In this document: piece by piece, positions 52,070 through 60,555 of the stretch
Position numbering within the stretch: the stretch's first letter is position 1
How the letters are laid out: the number at the start of each line of letters is the position of its first letter
NCBI GenBank assembly: GCA_013284265.1
Contig: JABTBR010000025.1
Span: forward strand, 1-64,000
DNA: 64,000 nucleotides
From: Oxalobacteraceae bacterium
GTDB lineage: Bacteria; Pseudomonadota; Gammaproteobacteria; Burkholderiales; Burkholderiaceae_D
Reading direction: 5' to 3'
Position numbers and translations under genes: made by a program
The notes under the pieces: model-generated
Databases searched by the model: none
The model's input: the letters and a program-made list of their open reading frames with translations, nothing else
What the model was told of the DNA's origin: nothing

Positions 52070-52978
52070 TCAAGGGCTGCCCTGTATGACCTCCCGCAGC
52101 AGAGCGCGCAGCCACAGGTGGGCCAGGTCGAATTCCAGCGAACGATGCCATTGCATTGTCTCCACCAGCACCGGTATCGGGATCGGTGAGGGCAGCAGCC
52201 TGAGGGGGTAAAAGCCGGTAAACACTTCGGCGAGCCGCTTGTGCATCGTGGCGATGCGCCCGGTGCCGATCAGATATTGGGGGACGGTGTTGAAGCTGTT
52301 GGTGGTCACTTCGATACGGCGCGCGTAGCCGCTGTGCTGCAGATAGAGTTCATCGATGCTGGGACCGCGGCGGCGGCCGAAATTGGTCGCGACATGGCCG
52401 GCAGCCAGATACTGCGCCAGCGTCAAGCCCTTGCCGACCGACTCGTTGCCGGCCCAGACAGCACAGACATGGGTATCTTCGAACAAGACTTCGGAAGGAT
52501 GTTCTTCGATCAGGTATTTTTCGGGAATGATCACCAGGTCCACTTCGGCACGCGCCACCAGTTCCTGCATGGTGTCGTCGGGGGCGATCACCTCCAGCGT
52601 GACGTGGGGAGCGCGTTCGGCGAGCCGCCTTGCGCATTCGGTCAGCAGGACCGTGACCGGGTAGTCCGAGGCGATGATGCGGAAATGGCGGGTCGATGTG
52701 AGCGGATCGAAGCCCGGCTTGGTTTCGATGGTGGACTGGATTTTGAGGAGCACGGCGCGCACCGGTTCGCACAGGCTGGCGCCGAGCGGCGTGCGCACCA
52801 TCTGGCGCCCGACCGGCACCAGCAGCTCGTCGGCGAAATACTCGCGCAGGCGCGCCATGGTGCCGCTGGTGGCCGACTGGCTCAGATGGAGCCGCGAGGC
52901 CGCGCGCGTCACGCTGCATTCCTCCAGCAGGATGTCGAGTGCCACGAGCAGATTGAGGTCAAGACGTTTGAAGCGCAT
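52070..52978 (-). CDS. NodD-like LysR regulator (third copy)
   Basis: The 302-residue LysR protein starts MRFKRLDLNLLVALDILLEE. It shares long stretches with the neighbour at 51025, for example IQSTIETKPGFD and LTSTRHF/YR, so the two arose by tandem duplication. It lies 91 bases downstream of the TonB receptor stop on the same strand and 121 bases upstream of its paralogue. The ATG at 52978 follows GGACTCTCT; the frame to 53044 is an upstream artefact. Likely ligand: an aromatic or flavonoid compound (subgroup inference). Confidence 0.9.
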   Translation of the reverse strand: MRFKRLDLNLLVALDILLEECSVTRAASRLHLSQSATSGTMARLREYFADELLVPVGRQMVRTPLGASLCEPVRAVLLKIQSTIETKPGFDPLTSTRHFRIIASDYPVTVLLTECARRLAERAPHVTLEVIAPDDTMQELVARAEVDLVIIPEKYLIEEHPSEVLFEDTHVCAVWAGNESVGKGLTLAQYLAAGHVATNFGRRRGPSIDELYLQHSGYARRIEVTTNSFNTVPQYLIGTGRIATMHKRLAEVFTGFYPLRLLPSPIPIPVLVETMQWHRSLEFDLAHLWLRALLREVIQGSP

Positions 52979-53067
52979 AGAGAGTCCAATTGGAATGCCT
53001 CCCCGCGGGGAGGCATTCAGCACGACGACGAACACATCCGGCAAGGCCAGCCTTGCCGGATATCGCC

Positions 53068-55929
53068 TTACCAGCGTTTCTGCAGAGCCACCGAGACCAC
53101 GCGGCCCAGGGCCGAGGAAGCCGACGGATCGAAACCGGTGATACCGTTTTCGCCGCTGGTCAGGTACACCGGCGGGTTCTTGTCCAGCAGATTGCTGATA
53201 TTGAAGCTCAGCTTGGTATCGCGCAGCAGACCGTCGCCGCGCAGGTTCCAGGCCAGATAGGTATCGAGCGTGGTGAAGCTGCTGACCGACTGGGCCGGGC
53301 TGATCTTGCTGTTGCGGTAGCCGTCGGTGTAATTGACGAACAGATTGGCCGTCACGTCGGCATTGGCGAAACCAAACTGGGTGCGCGCCTTGTTGCGCAC
53401 CGCATAGTTGGTGCCCAGCAGTTCCAGCGGCTGCGCGATGCCAGGGACGATCTGGTCGAACTTGAGCATGCGCGTGCCGGACAGATCGACATTGAATTTA
53501 CCCAGGCTATTCTTGAAGGCATAACCGACGTTGAAGTCGATGCCGCGGATGTACTCGTCGGCAAAGTTCTGGCGGCGCAGATCGTACACGGCGGTCGGCA
53601 AGGTGGCCAGGTCGGGATAGACGGCGCCATCGTGACGGAAGCCGGCCAGCAGTGGCGCGACGGTGCTGAGCCACTGCGCGTCGGAGACACCGGCCGGACG
53701 CGTGGTGCGGTATTTCGCATACGCGGCGGCGCTGTCGACGACCGGTCCGAAGGTCGGGAAGGTGATCACATCCTTGTAGTCGATCCGGAAATAAGTCGCG
53801 CTGACCTTGAAGCCGTTGAGCAGCGCAGGGCTGAGGTCGAAGCCGATGTTCAGCGTCTTGGCCGTCTCCGGTTTCAGGGTGCTGTTACCGCCCGCCAGCA
53901 CCACGGTGTAGTCGGACGACTGCGCACTGCCGCAACCGATATAGACGCCAGGGATGCAGGGGAAATGAATCGCGCGGGTATCGATGGCGGTACCGGCATC
54001 GGCCAGGCTAGGCGCATGGAAGGAGCGGCCCGCGCTGAAGCGCAGTTGCGCGCCGTCGACCACGGCCCAGGTCACACCGGCCTTCGGATTGACGGTGGAG
54101 CCGACGTCGTCGTAGTGGTCATAGCGTGCGGCCAGCGACACGTCCAGTTTATGCACGCCAGGAACCCGATTAGCGCTGCCCACGGCCGGGACAAACACCT
54201 CGCCAAACACCGAGGAGATCTTGCGCTTGCCGCCGGCGGTGAAAGTGGCCGCCGGTGCTTCGGCGGGACCCGAACTGGTCAGGCCCTGGAACTGCTCTTC
54301 GCGCAGATCGACGCCGAGCGCGGTGCGCACATCGCCGCCTGGAATGGCGAACAGCGGACCGTCGAATTTCGCGCGGCCCTGCTTGATGGTCTGGCGCGCG
54401 AAGTAGCGGGTCTGGTAGTCGCCGATCTGGGCCAGCAGCGCCGGATTGGTGGCCGCGCCGACGCCGTAAGGATTGAAGGTGCCGCCTTCGGCCGCGCTCA
54501 TCGCCAGGGCCTGGTTGATGCCATGCTCGCGCACATCGTCGCGCTCCAGGCCGTAATTCAGTTCCAGCTGGGCGTTCCAGTCGTTCGGCAGCGTGATGTT
54601 GGCACCGGCGACCGTCGACGACGTCAGCGTGCCGACATTATTCGTAAAGCCCTGAGCGAAGTCACGCGATGGATTGTAGGTGACCGAATGCGGTGCGGCG
54701 CTGACACCGGCGATCGGCAGATAGAAGGGGCTGCTGCTTGGCACGGTGACCGACAGGCCGCCGCTGGTGACGCCGTCGCCGGCGACCTGGGTGGCCATCT
54801 TGCGCGACGAGAACAGGAAGCTGCCGTACAGATTGACGGTATCGGACACTTCATGTTTGAGCGAGGCGAACACCTGATCGCGGTGCTGGGCCGGATACAG
54901 GTCGTTGCGGCGGTTCACTTCGCAACGGTTGCTGCTGCCGGCGGTGGCCGCGCCGCTCGCCGACAGCGCGTAGTTCACGCCGCCGGTGGAAATATTGGCC
55001 GGGCTGCAATTGGTGGAACGGCTGTCGGGGCCGCCGACGCCGGTTTGATTGTTGACGATGTAGGCGCGCGAGGTGCCGTTGAGCGCGGTATTTTCCGAAC
55101 GCTCATAGTCGAGCAGCAGCGAACCGCCTTCCCAGGTCTTGCCTTGCAGGTGGGAGAAATTCTTGGTCTGATAACCATCGCCATAGCCGGACTTGAAATT
55201 GGTCTCGGCGCCATCGAAGCGGCGGCGCGTGACGAAGTTGATGACGCCGGCCACAGCGTCGGAGCCGTAGATCGATGAACCGCCATCGGCCATCACTTCG
55301 ACCCTTTCCAGCGCCGACTGCGGGATGACGCCGGCATCCGGCGCGGTCTGGTTGATACCGGCGCCAGGCAGGCGGTGGCCATCGAGCAGGATCAGGGTCA
55401 GGCCGCCGCCGCCGTTGCCGACGCCGATGCCGTGAATGGCCGGCTGGTCGACAAAGTTGGCCTGGTTGCTGCCGGTGTTGATGCCGGTGGCGTTGAAGCT
55501 GCCCAGTTCGGGAATCGAGCGCAGCAGTTCGGTGGCGGTGGTCGCGCCGCTGGCCGAGATGTCTTCGATCGACATCTTCTTGAGCGCGGCGCCGGTCGGG
55601 GCGATGCCGCGAATGCTGGTGCCGGTCACGGTGACGACCTGGGCGCGTTCGGCCGCAGCGGCGGGCTGCGCATTGACGGTCGGCGCTCCCTCGCCGGCCA
55701 CCGGTGCCGCGTTTTGTGCATAGGCGGCAGGACTGGCGACGGCAAGGCACATCAAGGCCTTGGCCAGCGCGGTTAGGCTGGTTTTGAAGCTGTGTTCGCC
55801 CATCTCATCTTGTCGCGGACTTTGTCCTTGCCAGCGCCAGGTATTCAGCGGCGCGGCGGCGGACAGCGCAGCAGGCATGACTGCGTGGGTATGAGGCCGC
55901 AGGATCCCGCTAGCACATTGCTTCTTCAT
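53068..55929 (-). CDS. TonB-dependent outer-membrane receptor
   Basis: The protein (953 residues from the ATG at 55929) has a signal-peptide-like segment at about 57-80 (TALAKALMCLAVASPAAYAQ). A plug domain (about 97-225) has VTVTGTSIRGIAPTG, TATELLRSIPELG and VEVMADGGSSIYGSDAVAGVINFVTRR. The large barrel ends in the C-terminal Trp (VSVALQKRW). The 42-residue extension before the inner MGEHSF start is odd. The upstream ATG has CGGAGATAAAATTT; the ATG at 55803 lies right at the signal peptide. With the LysR genes and glycosidases around, a plant glycoside or phenolic complex is a possible ligand. Confidence 0.9.
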   Translation of the reverse strand: MKKQCASGILRPHTHAVMPAALSAAAPLNTWRWQGQSPRQDEMGEHSFKTSLTALAKALMCLAVASPAAYAQNAAPVAGEGAPTVNAQPAAAAERAQVVTVTGTSIRGIAPTGAALKKMSIEDISASGATTATELLRSIPELGSFNATGINTGSNQANFVDQPAIHGIGVGNGGGGLTLILLDGHRLPGAGINQTAPDAGVIPQSALERVEVMADGGSSIYGSDAVAGVINFVTRRRFDGAETNFKSGYGDGYQTKNFSHLQGKTWEGGSLLLDYERSENTALNGTSRAYIVNNQTGVGGPDSRSTNCSPANISTGGVNYALSASGAATAGSSNRCEVNRRNDLYPAQHRDQVFASLKHEVSDTVNLYGSFLFSSRKMATQVAGDGVTSGGLSVTVPSSSPFYLPIAGVSAAPHSVTYNPSRDFAQGFTNNVGTLTSSTVAGANITLPNDWNAQLELNYGLERDDVREHGINQALAMSAAEGGTFNPYGVGAATNPALLAQIGDYQTRYFARQTIKQGRAKFDGPLFAIPGGDVRTALGVDLREEQFQGLTSSGPAEAPAATFTAGGKRKISSVFGEVFVPAVGSANRVPGVHKLDVSLAARYDHYDDVGSTVNPKAGVTWAVVDGAQLRFSAGRSFHAPSLADAGTAIDTRAIHFPCIPGVYIGCGSAQSSDYTVVLAGGNSTLKPETAKTLNIGFDLSPALLNGFKVSATYFRIDYKDVITFPTFGPVVDSAAAYAKYRTTRPAGVSDAQWLSTVAPLLAGFRHDGAVYPDLATLPTAVYDLRRQNFADEYIRGIDFNVGYAFKNSLGKFNVDLSGTRMLKFDQIVPGIAQPLELLGTNYAVRNKARTQFGFANADVTANLFVNYTDGYRNSKISPAQSVSSFTTLDTYLAWNLRGDGLLRDTKLSFNISNLLDKNPPVYLTSGENGITGFDPSASSALGRVVSVALQKRW

Positions 55930-56019
55930 AAATTTTATCTCCGTTGTTGTTCGTGGACACAAGGCGGGACAAGCCGTCCTTCACCTTGGCGAAAAACTTT
56001 ACCAGTGAGCAATGTCGAT

Positions 56020-56035
56020 ATCCACTCAACTGGAT
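56020..56035 (-). promoter_or_regulatory. Inverted repeat upstream of the TonB receptor
   Basis: ATCCA-N6-TGGAT is a perfect inverted repeat of the LysR type, 91 bases before the receptor start. It sits inside a run that recalls the first half of a nod box (TATCCAC then GGATG, with one base too many between). The 467-base gap 55930-56396 between the receptor and the periplasmic protein holds nothing else I can name. Confidence 0.4.
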
Positions 56036-56396
56036 GATTGTTTCAAGTTTGTTGTTCCGGCATCAAAGTGCGCCGCGCCGACCAAGCCGACAGGCGGCGC
56101 GGTGCGCGAAGACTGCCGCTACTGCGCATCGACGGTTCCCGGCAAGGTGCCAGGTAACTTGTCTGGACGCATTTTTACTCAGCAAAACAATGGAAGCGAA
56201 TCGTTTCTGTAGACACTTGCTATCTAGAAATTCGATTTCCTTTAAGAAAGTATCCGCAGCACAATGCGCTTCTCGTGTTTCAACAGCACCAGCGCCATAC
56301 CGCGCTACGAATAAAGGGATCTATGTCTATTTGTTGGCCTATCGTCATGCGTGCCCCGGCTGCCTGCGGCGCAATGACAGTACTGAATACCGCGCC

Positions 56397-57215
56397 ATGT
56401 CCATCGCGCAGCAACTGAAAGCGCCGATGGCTTTGCTGGCGGCCTTGTTGCTGATGCCGCTGGCCTGCCTCGCGGGAAGCGAGCAATGCGGGCCGATGCG
56501 GATGGCTTACACCAGCCAGGCGATACCGCCTTACTTCATGGGCAGCGGTGCGCGCGTCGCCTCGCCGCCCGGCGCGTCGATCGAGTTCTTTCGTGACATG
56601 GCCAAGGCGAACGCTTGCGAGTTCACGCTGGAACGCATGCCGCTGGCACGCCTGCGCGTCAGTGTGGACGTCGGCTTGATCGACGCCAGCTTTCTCGATC
56701 AGCCGAGTCCCAAGGAGCGCAATATCCTGCGCCCGCTGGACAGCAAGGGCCAGCTCGACTACAGCCGCGCGGTACAGGTCAGTGTGGTGGTGTTTGTGCG
56801 GGCGGAAGACAAGGCGGTGGCGGCACAGGATCCCGAACGATTCTTAGCTACCGGAGTGCTTGGGGTCACCCATGGCGCGGCCTACGCCACCGAACTGCGG
56901 CGGCGTGGCTACCGGGTCGATGACGGCGCCAACAATTTTCTGCTCAATCTGGAAAAGCTGCGGCTCCATCGTATCGATGGGTTTGCGGTCGGCGTGCATT
57001 CGGAAGACGACCTGGACAACATGATGCGCGCAAGCCACGGTGCCCGTATCGAACGCCTCGACAGGCCGCTGATGAAAACCAGTTTCTGGCTGGCGGTGCA
57101 CCGCGACTATTACAACGCCAATCGCGTGCAGGTGGAAAGGATGTGGACCTGGATCGGCATGCATGGGCACGAACGTATGAGCGACTTGGTCAATAAATAT
57201 AAGCATCAACCCTGA
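56397..57215 (+). CDS. Periplasmic solute-binding-protein-like (SBP_bac_3 type) protein
   Basis: The 272-residue protein has a signal peptide (APMALLAALLLMPLACLAG) and a class 3 substrate-binding fold with MRMAYTSQAIPPYFMGSG, SIEFFRDMAKANACEFTLERMP and ATGVLGVTHGAAYATELRRRGY. Such stand-alone proteins without an ABC permease are common in this group and may serve sensing. No permease gene is adjacent. The start at 56397 has a weak ribosome site, but a longer frame from 55944 has no signal peptide. Confidence 0.8.
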   Translation: MSIAQQLKAPMALLAALLLMPLACLAGSEQCGPMRMAYTSQAIPPYFMGSGARVASPPGASIEFFRDMAKANACEFTLERMPLARLRVSVDVGLIDASFLDQPSPKERNILRPLDSKGQLDYSRAVQVSVVVFVRAEDKAVAAQDPERFLATGVLGVTHGAAYATELRRRGYRVDDGANNFLLNLEKLRLHRIDGFAVGVHSEDDLDNMMRASHGARIERLDRPLMKTSFWLAVHRDYYNANRVQVERMWTWIGMHGHERMSDLVNKYKHQP

Positions 57216-57272
57216 GTCCGATGGAATTAATCATCCGCTTGAGCGGAAACATTTTTGAATAAGGGCTAAGGT

Positions 57273-57290
57273 CGTGTCCTGCGGGACACG
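57273..57290 (+). terminator. Hairpin after the periplasmic protein gene
   Basis: A perfect 7-base stem (57273-57279 with 57284-57290) and 4-base loop lies 58 bases after the stop at 57215. There is no U-run, so it is only a possible terminator. Confidence 0.35.
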
Positions 57291-57412
57291 CCCCGCGATC
57301 TCCGCCCAGTGCCAGCGGTGCGGCTCTCCAAGGGGCTTGCTCATTCCGCGCGCATTGCTGGACACCATCCCATGATCAACCGTCTGTTTCATTAAATAAA
57401 AGTGACGTAAGA

Positions 57413-59053
57413 ATGACTACAAATCCGACCCCGGAAGAAATTGCAAAAGCCGTAGCAGCCGAGGAGGCAAAGCGGGTCAACCTCCCGGCCGGCGAAGCGG
57501 TGCCAGCATTTCTGAAGGTCGCCAAGCAATTGCTGCCCGAGTTGACCGAACGCCGTCTTGCGCCCGTGGCCATTGTGGCCGCGCAGCCACAGCCAGATCA
57601 TCCGCTGCGCTTTTCCATGCAGACCCTGTTCAGTGGCCGGCAGCTGGAACAGAAGAGCTGGACCGAGGGCGATCACTTCATCCTCGATTTTGGCGGACAC
57701 CTCACCGGCTATCTGTCCTTCCGTATCGTGCCGACCGGCAGCGTGGCCGACAGCCCCGTTCGCTTGCGACTCACCTTCGGCGAAGTGCCTACCGATGTCG
57801 CCGAATCGTTCCACCCTTATACCGGCTGGATCAGCGCGGCCTGGCTGCCGGATGAATTGCTGACCATCGACGACCTGCCCCAGCTATGGCGAGTCGCCCG
57901 CCGGCACGCCTTCCGCTATGTCAAAGTTGAAATCGTCGCGGCATCCCGGCGCTTCGGCCTGCGCTTCGAACAAGTCACCGCGCATGCGATGAGTTCGGCA
58001 ACATCGGAACCGGCCCTGCTCCCGGACAGCTATCCCGAGTGGATACGCCAGGTCGATCTGGTATCGCAAAACACCTTGCGCGACTGCATGCAGACCTGCT
58101 TCGAAGACGGCCCACGCCGCGACCGCCGGCTCTGGGTGGGCGATCTGCGCCTGCAGGCGCTGGCCAATTACGCGACCTTCCGCGCCGATAGCCTGGTCAA
58201 GCGCTGCCTCTATCTGTTCGCCGGCCTGCCCCGCTCGGACGGCCTGGTCAATGGCTGCGTCTACGAGAGGCCGGTTCCGACCTATGCGGACACCACGACC
58301 CTGGACTACGCCGCGCTGTATTGTGTGACCCTGCAGGAATACGTCGAAGCCAGCGGCGACCAGGAAACCGGACGGGACCTGTGGCCCGTCGCCCTGCGCC
58401 AGATGGACGTCATTCTCCAGAACGTCGACAAGGCCGGCGTGTTTATCGACACGGGAGAAACCTGGTGCTTCATCGACTGGGCCTTCGGCCTGGACAAGAG
58501 CGCCCCCACCCACGCCCTGATTGTGTTCGCGCTGCGGCGCATGCTGCGACTGGCCGAGTCCATCGGCCGCGGCGAGGACGTGCAAGCCTATCCGCGCATG
58601 ATCGAGCTGATGGTCGGCGCCGCGCGCCAGCACCTGTTCGACGCATCGGCGGGCCTGTACACCAGCGGCCCCGCGCGCCAGATCTCCTGCGCCACGCAGG
58701 CCTGGATGGTGCTGGCCGACATTCCGGAGTCCCCCGAGGTGGCGCAGCGGGCCATACGCAATGCGATGCAGCGCAACGACGCCGTCAAACCTATCACGCC
58801 CTATCTCTACCACTACATCGTCGAGGCGATGCTGGCCTGCGGCATGGAGACGGAGGCGCTGGCCCTGGTCAAGTCCTACTGGGGCGCCATGCTCGACATC
58901 GGCGCCGATACGTTCTGGGAAGCCTTCGATCCCCTCGATCCCCTGACCTCGCCCTACGGCGATATCCACGCCAACAGCTATTGCCACGCGTGGAGCTGTT
59001 CCCCCACCTGGCTGTTCAGGGCCAAGGGACTGGGGCGGCCGGCGCCGGTTTGA
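57413..59053 (+). CDS. Alpha-L-rhamnosidase-like six-hairpin glycosidase (GH78-type)
   Basis: The 546-residue protein has a beta-sandwich N-terminal part (DFGGHLTGYLSFRI, about 95-110) and an (alpha/alpha)6 barrel. The barrel carries CFEDGPRRDRRLWVGDLRLQ, the counterpart of the GH78 D-x-P-x-R-D-E-R-x-x-W-x-G-D motif that holds the acid catalyst. In place of the usual Glu, the third charged position is Arg (RRDRR), so the catalytic residue needs checking. No signal peptide is seen, so it acts in the cytoplasm on imported rhamnosides. It is followed 65 bases later by an MFS carrier. It should supply L-rhamnose to the rha operon 17 kb away. Confidence 0.75.
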   Translation: MTTNPTPEEIAKAVAAEEAKRVNLPAGEAVPAFLKVAKQLLPELTERRLAPVAIVAAQPQPDHPLRFSMQTLFSGRQLEQKSWTEGDHFILDFGGHLTGYLSFRIVPTGSVADSPVRLRLTFGEVPTDVAESFHPYTGWISAAWLPDELLTIDDLPQLWRVARRHAFRYVKVEIVAASRRFGLRFEQVTAHAMSSATSEPALLPDSYPEWIRQVDLVSQNTLRDCMQTCFEDGPRRDRRLWVGDLRLQALANYATFRADSLVKRCLYLFAGLPRSDGLVNGCVYERPVPTYADTTTLDYAALYCVTLQEYVEASGDQETGRDLWPVALRQMDVILQNVDKAGVFIDTGETWCFIDWAFGLDKSAPTHALIVFALRRMLRLAESIGRGEDVQAYPRMIELMVGAARQHLFDASAGLYTSGPARQISCATQAWMVLADIPESPEVAQRAIRNAMQRNDAVKPITPYLYHYIVEAMLACGMETEALALVKSYWGAMLDIGADTFWEAFDPLDPLTSPYGDIHANSYCHAWSCSPTWLFRAKGLGRPAPV

Positions 59054-59118
59054 TGAGCAACACGGCAACCCAGCGCAACACCGCTTTACACACTAAAAAA
59101 TAGAACATCGGAGTCAGT

Positions 59119-60381
59119 ATGACGGAAGCAACACCAGCATTACCTCGCCTGCGCGATCTGCCGCGCTCCTCCTGGCGCGTGGCCATCCTGGCCGGCATGG
59201 CCTCCTACCTCGACGCGGGCGCCATCATCACCAGCGGCGGCGCCCTGGTACTTTATAAGGAGCACTTCGGCATCACCCTGGGCCAGATCGGCGAGCTGTC
59301 GGCCATCCTGACCTTTCTTTTCGCGATAGGCGCGCTGATAGGCGGACGGCTGGGCGACCGCTTCGGGCGCAAGCGTGTCTTCACCACCACCATGATCGGC
59401 CTGGTCATCGGCTCGGCCATCATGGCCTGCGCCAGCAATATCTGGATGCTGTATGGCGGCACCATGCTGGTCGGTTTCTCGATCGGCGCCGACCTTCCCG
59501 TCTCCATGACCATGATCTCGGAAGAGGCGCCGCCAGGTTTCAAAGGGCGCCTGGTGGCCTTCTCCCATGTGCTGTGGATGGCCGCGATCGGCGTGACCTT
59601 CCTGCTGCAGATCGTGGTCGGGGACATGGCCACGCTGGGAGGCCGGCTGATGTGGGGCCATATCTTTATCGTGGCCATGATGGTGGTGGTCCTGCGCACC
59701 ACCTTGCCCGAGTCGGGAGAATGGGTGAAGGCAGACGCGCTGCGCAAGGAAGCCGGTGCCGACAGCGGCACGGTCGAGATTGGCGCGCTGCGCCAGCTGT
59801 TCGGCCCGCAGTTCCTCAAGCCATTGATAGCGCTGGGCCTGTTTTATGGCGTCTTCAATCTGGCCGCGAATACCGGCGGGCAGTTCGGCACCCTGCTCTA
59901 CACGGAACTGGCGAAGACCTCGGTGTCGACCGCTGGCGCCGTCAACACGGTGCAGCTGCTGCTTTCCATCATCTGCGCGGTCATCTTCATGCGCACCGTG
60001 GATCTGCCCTCGCGCATGAACTGGTTCCTGATGGGCGGCGTGCTCGCCATCGCGGGACAGGCGATGCCGCTGATCTTCGGCGTCAGCGTCGGCTCGCTCG
60101 CCGCCTGGCAGATTCTGCAAGGCATAGGCGGTGCCTTCGCCGGTGAATCGATGTGGAAGATCTGGAGCCAGGAATTGTTTCCGACATTGCTGCGCTCAAC
60201 GGCACAGGGCGCCACGACCTTCTTCACCCGTCTGCTGGCCGCTGTGGCAGCGCTGGGCACCACCTATCTGATCGCGGACGGCCCCACGACGCTGTTCGTC
60301 ACGCTCACCGCGGCCGTGTCGTTCACGACCGCGCTGGGATGGTTCTATATCCGAAAATTGCCGGTGGTGGAGACCGTATAG
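59119..60381 (+). CDS. MFS transporter, sugar-porter type
   Basis: The 420-residue protein has 12 hydrophobic segments, the cytoplasmic-loop motif GRLGDRFGRKRVF (about 75-87) and PESGEW after helix 6, all seen in the sugar-porter group of the major facilitator superfamily. It is adjacent to the rhamnosidase-like gene with a good GGAG site, so a rhamnoside or rhamnose is a likely cargo. It is not related to the two paralogous carriers at 28.8 and 41.7 kb. Confidence 0.87.
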   Translation: MTEATPALPRLRDLPRSSWRVAILAGMASYLDAGAIITSGGALVLYKEHFGITLGQIGELSAILTFLFAIGALIGGRLGDRFGRKRVFTTTMIGLVIGSAIMACASNIWMLYGGTMLVGFSIGADLPVSMTMISEEAPPGFKGRLVAFSHVLWMAAIGVTFLLQIVVGDMATLGGRLMWGHIFIVAMMVVVLRTTLPESGEWVKADALRKEAGADSGTVEIGALRQLFGPQFLKPLIALGLFYGVFNLAANTGGQFGTLLYTELAKTSVSTAGAVNTVQLLLSIICAVIFMRTVDLPSRMNWFLMGGVLAIAGQAMPLIFGVSVGSLAAWQILQGIGGAFAGESMWKIWSQELFPTLLRSTAQGATTFFTRLLAAVAALGTTYLIADGPTTLFVTLTAAVSFTTALGWFYIRKLPVVETV

Positions 60382-60555
60382 CGCCTCCACCGGAAACCAG
60401 ATCATGCCGCGCCCCGCTCCGCTCCGGATCGCAGCATGTACACAGCCCCCTCGTCATGCCGCGTTTGCACATGATGCGGTTCGGGCAAAAAAACCGTAGT
60501 TCGCATTAACGTTGGGTACCAACAATCTCGTTTTCACTACTTCATGGATGATCTG

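Noticed and set aside
57228..57250. AATTAATC-x-CCGC-x-TG-x-GCGGA resemblance to 47629-47650
   Set aside because: Similar short text before the GH3 and rhamnosidase genes, but at different distances, with gaps in the alignment and partly made of ribosome-site sequence. Too weak to call a shared operator.
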